Positions 60,450 to 64,000 of a stretch of DNA of 64,000 bases are shown here, in pieces. The position numbers were made by a program, and so were the translations under genes. Numbering within the stretch: position 1 is the stretch's first letter; each line of letters opens with the position of its first letter. The DNA is taken from positions 1 to 64,000 of the forward strand of contig JBBTCO010000009.1 of the NCBI GenBank assembly GCA_038043185.1, in the 5' to 3' direction. The notes below the pieces were generated by a model, which ran no database searches, was not told the origin of the DNA, and saw only the letters and a program-made list of their open reading frames with translations. Source of the stretch: UBA5009 sp038043185. GTDB taxonomy: Bacteria > Bdellovibrionota > Bdellovibrionia > Bdellovibrionales > Bdellovibrionaceae.

Positions 60450-63418
60450 TTTGTACCTCGCTTAACAACGTTCAATCGTTGTTCTAAGTAAGCAACAAAG
60501 GCGCCACTTCCGAGTGCTTTTTGTGCTGACATAAAATCTTCTAAGTCCTTGGAACTAAACGGATTGTCAATTACCCTTTGTTGAAGCTTTTCAGCCTCAG
60601 ACGCCACTTTGTGTCGCTCTCGAGTAAAATTTATAAAGGGATCATCGGTGAATCCTAAAAGACCAGCACTTCGTCGAAGATGCTCGAGTTCAAGCCAAGC
60701 TAAACGCGATCCAGGTTTATCTGTTTGCACAGAAAGTTCATAAATGTCTTTGAACAAGGATTGCGCGATTGAATCTTGAAGTAACTGTACTGCACGCAAA
60801 CGAACTGATTCTGATTTAGCTAAGAATGGGCGGACTTTTTGTTGTATTTGATCCTGATAAAACTTCTTTTGACTCGCATTGAGTTTTTTTGGCGTTGGTA
60901 AAGCTAATATATCCTGAGCAATAATTCGATTTTCATTGGAAACATGGGCCAAAGCCACCAACTGAAGGGTGTTGTCCTTACGTTGAATGTACTTTTGGGC
61001 TCTTTTGTCCAAAGCCGTTAATAGTTTTATTTTTAAGGCCAAGTTTCTTTGTAAAGTTTTTTCGTTGCTTGTGTTCACATGAACTTTTTTAATACTCAAC
61101 AACTGTTGAGTGAAGTCTGAGATTTCCAAGGAACGACTTAAAAGAGCTAACTCAAAGCTTCGGTTATTTCTTGTATTGGCAATAATCCTTCTTGCTAAAG
61201 AAAAATCACGGGATTTTTCATAAGCCAAGAGACCAGCAGACAAATAAAGCCCTTGGTTTGTTTTTAACTGAGCCCCTTGCTTGATAAAGGCTTTATGAGG
61301 ATCGTTCGAAAATAAAATTAACTGATGGATTGCATACTGTCTTTTGGAAATGCTTTTTGAAACAGCTAAAAATTCTTGATAATACGCACTTGGATTTTTC
61401 TTCATTAATTCCGAAAGAAGTGCCAGTTTAAAATAATATTCCGGCAATTCAGCACGAGAAGGCTTAACCTGTTTTAAAACAGTAAGGGCGGTGTTGAAAT
61501 CCATTTTCATTTCATAAACCCAAGCTTTTTGTGTCAAAGCACTGTTAATTTCAGCCTGAGTAAATCTTTTCTCGCGGGCAATGTCATCCGCGGCAACAGA
61601 AATCATTTCTGCATTCTTTAATTTTAACGCCAATGCCAGTTTGTTTTTCAACAAAACTTTCTTTTGTTCAAAAGGCCAGCTGTCGGTCGCTAAGCTATTG
61701 AGTTTTCTCCATTGAGATTCCAGTTCGCCATTTTTTTCTTCTTTATTATTAATAACTTTTGCCGACTGATTTAAAATTGATTTTCTATTGATGTTTGAAA
61801 AATAATTTTGTCGTGATTTAAAAATTTCAGCAAATTGAGCAGATATTTTTTCGATATCATCTTCACGTTTAAGAAGAACTAAAGCATCAAGGCACAATTC
61901 AGATGATTTTTCTCGAAGCGATGCAGGAGCTTCACTGTCTTTAGCCAGTTCATAAAACAAATTTGAGGCTTTTTCATGTTGATTTGCACTGTAATAAGTT
62001 TGTGCAATTTGATATCTGACTTCAAAGCGTTTTGCGCCACGCGAATTTAAATTTAAATACAAATTGTAGGCTTCAAGTTTAGGCTCAGTTTGATTAAGGC
62101 TTTCTGCGGCTTCGATAGCACCAAGCAATGAACCTTCCAAAATACGTTGTCCCTTAGGAGTTTTTAATTTCTCGCGATCTTCAGAAATAATGGTCGCTGA
62201 AGATTTAAACAATTGGAAAGCCGAGCTGTACATTTTTTTCTTTAAAGCGGCGTGTCCAGCCCATGAGCTCATCTCGTCATCTTTAAAAGCGTCGTTGTAT
62301 TTTTGGAAACCCAAGATAAGTTCAGAGGAAGGAATTCTTCTCTCGGCATTTCCCCAATCTGTTAAGATTTTTCGTAGGTTTTGCTGACCAATCGCACATT
62401 CAGGATTTTTAGGACATGCGCTGTTCTTAAGTAATAAAAGTGAGTTATTAATTTCATGAAGTAACTGAGGTTTAAGTCCCAAATCATATTGTATTTTTGT
62501 AATACGGATTTGACCTTCAAGCTGATCTTCAAAAGTCAGATTTTGTTTTCCCACACGCTTCCAAACAGCGATAGCACTTTTCTTTTTACCAGTTCGATCC
62601 AGTTCGGTAGCTAGATAAATTAAGTTTTTTTGTCTGGCGCCTTCAGGGCTTAATTTGAATAAAGATTCGATATCCGCTTCACTCACATCATTTGATGAAA
62701 GAAAAGTGGCTAAGTCTCTGGAAACTTCTTCTTTAAATGAATTGTCAATCTCACCCGCTCTTGTGACAAAGAGGTGGGGACTGCTTAGAAGTAAAATTAA
62801 CTGATCCTTGGCTAATTCTGTACGACCTGAGTTGTAAGAACACCAAGCAATACGGTAAGCAGCATAGGATTTTCGTGGGTTTGCTTTCAAAGCTAAGGAC
62901 TCTTTTAATATTTTTTCAGAGGCAGCATATTCGCCGCGATAGAACCAAATATCACCTAACTGAACCATAGCTTGCGCCAAAGTCAGTTCATCAACCGATT
63001 TTGGATGACGGACGATATTGTTGTAAATTTTAATCGCTTGTTCTGGTTCTGAAGTCAGATTGTAAAGATGGGCTGTTTGTAAAAGAGCATGATTTTTTTG
63101 ATCGTCTTTTAAAGTAGAAAGAATTTTTTTATAAATTGTGATCGCTTTTTTTCGGTCAGAATTAATTTGTTTCTTATTGAGTTGTTCTCCGCGCCCTTCG
63201 CTTTCTAAGGAAAGTAATCGAGAACGTTCCGAATAAAGATCAGCAAGACGATAAAATAATTGTGATTGCTGAAGCATTGAGTCTGTTTTGTCGTTGGCAA
63301 CAACAGACTCGAGTTTGCTAATAAGGGAATCATGGGTTTTGATATCCATTTTTTCAGCTGCATGAGCTGAAATCCCAAAAGCGATTGATAGTATGTAAAA
63401 AACTAATCTGTTTATCAT
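60446..63418 (-). CDS. Large TPR-repeat periplasmic protein (GltD/GltE-like candidate)
   Basis: This is 990 residues with a signal peptide (1-20, ending SAHA). Almost the whole mature part consists of helical TPR-type repeats, for example LFYRLADLYSERSRLLSLE, LLQTAHLYNLTSEPEQAIKIYNN, ALAQAMVQLGDIWFYRGEYAASEKILKE and RYQIAQTYYSANQHEKASNLFYEL, so it is a protein-protein scaffold. TPR proteins (AglT, AgnA) stand in the same place in Myxococcus. It follows the ExbD-type gene by 8 bp. Confidence 0.82.
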   Translation of the reverse strand: MINRLVFYILSIAFGISAHAAEKMDIKTHDSLISKLESVVANDKTDSMLQQSQLFYRLADLYSERSRLLSLESEGRGEQLNKKQINSDRKKAITIYKKILSTLKDDQKNHALLQTAHLYNLTSEPEQAIKIYNNIVRHPKSVDELTLAQAMVQLGDIWFYRGEYAASEKILKESLALKANPRKSYAAYRIAWCSYNSGRTELAKDQLILLLSSPHLFVTRAGEIDNSFKEEVSRDLATFLSSNDVSEADIESLFKLSPEGARQKNLIYLATELDRTGKKKSAIAVWKRVGKQNLTFEDQLEGQIRITKIQYDLGLKPQLLHEINNSLLLLKNSACPKNPECAIGQQNLRKILTDWGNAERRIPSSELILGFQKYNDAFKDDEMSSWAGHAALKKKMYSSAFQLFKSSATIISEDREKLKTPKGQRILEGSLLGAIEAAESLNQTEPKLEAYNLYLNLNSRGAKRFEVRYQIAQTYYSANQHEKASNLFYELAKDSEAPASLREKSSELCLDALVLLKREDDIEKISAQFAEIFKSRQNYFSNINRKSILNQSAKVINNKEEKNGELESQWRKLNSLATDSWPFEQKKVLLKNKLALALKLKNAEMISVAADDIAREKRFTQAEINSALTQKAWVYEMKMDFNTALTVLKQVKPSRAELPEYYFKLALLSELMKKNPSAYYQEFLAVSKSISKRQYAIHQLILFSNDPHKAFIKQGAQLKTNQGLYLSAGLLAYEKSRDFSLARRIIANTRNNRSFELALLSRSLEISDFTQQLLSIKKVHVNTSNEKTLQRNLALKIKLLTALDKRAQKYIQRKDNTLQLVALAHVSNENRIIAQDILALPTPKKLNASQKKFYQDQIQQKVRPFLAKSESVRLRAVQLLQDSIAQSLFKDIYELSVQTDKPGSRLAWLELEHLRRSAGLLGFTDDPFINFTRERHKVASEAEKLQQRVIDNPFSSKDLEDFMSAQKALGSGAFVAYLEQRLNVVKRGTN

Positions 63419-63426
63419 ATTTACTC

Positions 63427-63909
63427 TTAACGTCCTGGTAGGACTGCAAACATATATTTTTCAAAACCAGCAATGCCCGCTGCACGTAAAATTGCACTTA
63501 CTGCAGAAAAATCGGATTGTCGGTCAGCTTGAATAATGATTGAGTTTTTATTAAGTCCAGTTGCTTTTGCTTCGACCAAAGCTTTTGTCAGAAGGTCTGC
63601 AGTTGAGATCTTTTTTTCATCAACAGTAAAACCGTCTTTCTCGAGACGAACAACCAATCCTTGATCCATTAAATCGCTTTGTCGCGACATTGGAAGAACC
63701 ATCTCCTTACCAATTTGGATATTTTGCAATTGACCGTTCATGTTCGAAAGCAAAAAGATGACTAAGATACAGAAGGCATCAATCAAAGTCGTTAGGTTCA
63801 AAGAAAAAATTAAGTTTTTTCTTTTTCCACCACCACCGGCAGCATGAACTCGTTTTTGCTGTAAGAGTGGACTTCGTTCGGCCTGTCTTTTTATAATACT
63901 TTGTTTCAT
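63427..63909 (-). CDS. ExbD/TolR-family biopolymer transport protein (AglS-like)
   Basis: This is 160 residues with a single membrane helix (LNLTTLIDAFCILVIFLLSNM, about residues 37-57) bearing the functional Asp44 in TTLIDAF, which lines the proton path in ExbD/MotB-type motors. A periplasmic domain follows (LVVRLEKDGFTVDEKKIS, IIIQADRQSDFSAVSAILRAAGIAG). With an ExbB/TolQ-type partner it would form a proton-driven motor. It is nine bases downstream of the other ExbD-type gene. Confidence 0.92.
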   Translation of the reverse strand: MKQSIIKRQAERSPLLQQKRVHAAGGGGKRKNLIFSLNLTTLIDAFCILVIFLLSNMNGQLQNIQIGKEMVLPMSRQSDLMDQGLVVRLEKDGFTVDEKKISTADLLTKALVEAKATGLNKNSIIIQADRQSDFSAVSAILRAAGIAGFEKYMFAVLPGR

Positions 63910-63918
63910 ACTCAGCCT

Positions 63919-64000
63919 CTAAATCGGTGAAAGACCGATGTCTTTCACTCCATTTTGTTTTAATACGTCCATTAACTGTATGACTTGATCGTACTTAGTG
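63919..64000 (-). CDS. C-terminal end of a second ExbD/TolR-family protein
   Basis: The minus-strand frame entering from the right edge gives 26 residues, TKYDQVIQLMDVLKQNGVKDI plus a short end, before TAG at 63921-63919. This matches the last helix and strand of ExbD/TolR proteins (a Y-x-x-V-x-x-x-M-D-x-L-x-x-x-G-V pattern). A pair of TolR-like genes (as aglX-aglS) is characteristic of the gliding motor. The rest lies outside the window. Confidence 0.75.
   Translation of the reverse strand, partial: TKYDQVIQLMDVLKQNGVKDIGLSPI

Overview
The window looks like a chromosomal scaffold from a Bdellovibrio-like predatory or saprophytic bacterium (Bdellovibrionota or a neighbouring deltaproteobacterial-type lineage). 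The reasons are a gene order typical of that group (rpmI-rplT, a complete lower mevalonate pathway, then rsmG, pheS-pheT, ihfA and a MerR-type regulator), a TIGR02147-type regulator, many secreted proteins and lipoproteins, and a long operon that resembles the Agl/Glt gliding-motility envelope complex. The organism assignment is inference; no rRNA gene is present. A run of 100 N at 46457-46556 shows that this is a draft scaffold.

Region by region. 1-12 kb is accessory: a multi-pass membrane protein, a papain-like protease with a very large insert, a methyltransferase, a subtilisin coupled to a short RHS protein, a GGDEF cyclase, a LysR/SDR divergent pair, and a DUF4105-like metalloprotease gene cut by one in-frame TGA. 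11.8-19.3 kb is core: a murein endopeptidase-like lipoprotein, rpmI-rplT behind a leader hairpin, and five mevalonate-pathway genes (fni, HMG-CoA reductase, phosphomevalonate kinase, mvaD, mvk) that together lead from HMG-CoA to IPP and DMAPP. 19.3-21.3 kb is an apparent insertion carrying a GH39-like glycosidase, bracketed by a roughly 120-bp direct repeat that includes the 3' end of mvk. 21.3-24.4 kb is a DUF1592/DUF1588 cytochrome-like lipoprotein and a Tat-exported DUF1552 protein. 24.4-30.5 kb is core again (SpoU methylase, rsmG, pheS, pheT, ihfA, merR, tRNA-Pro).

30.5-46.3 kb is accessory: small secreted proteins, a frameshifted lipoprotein, a ConA-like lyase-type protein, an aldo/keto reductase, D-lactate dehydrogenase, a porin, an FAD oxidoreductase whose last codons come from a REP-like element, a secreted protein built of five Cys-containing repeats, a compact PqiA/PqiB pair, an Ig-like lipoprotein and FadH. 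46.6-54.8 kb holds a FecR/TPR-beta-barrel pair facing a lipoprotein, a CHASE2 nucleotidyl cyclase and a DUF2147 protein. 54.9-64.0 kb is a tightly coupled minus-strand operon: two ExbD/TolR-like proteins, a 990-residue TPR protein, a TonB/AgmX-type protein, a lipoprotein, an outer-membrane barrel, a second TPR protein and a vWA lipoprotein resembling the CglB adhesin idea.

The patterns most worth checking are: a palindrome of the form TCTCA-N3-TGAGA found 58-131 bp upstream of several genes for exported proteins; a C-terminal tail module shared by the lyase-type and GH39-like proteins; a RAYT/REPIN-like remnant with perfect 28-bp inverted repeats; and the gliding-like operon with its vWA lipoprotein.
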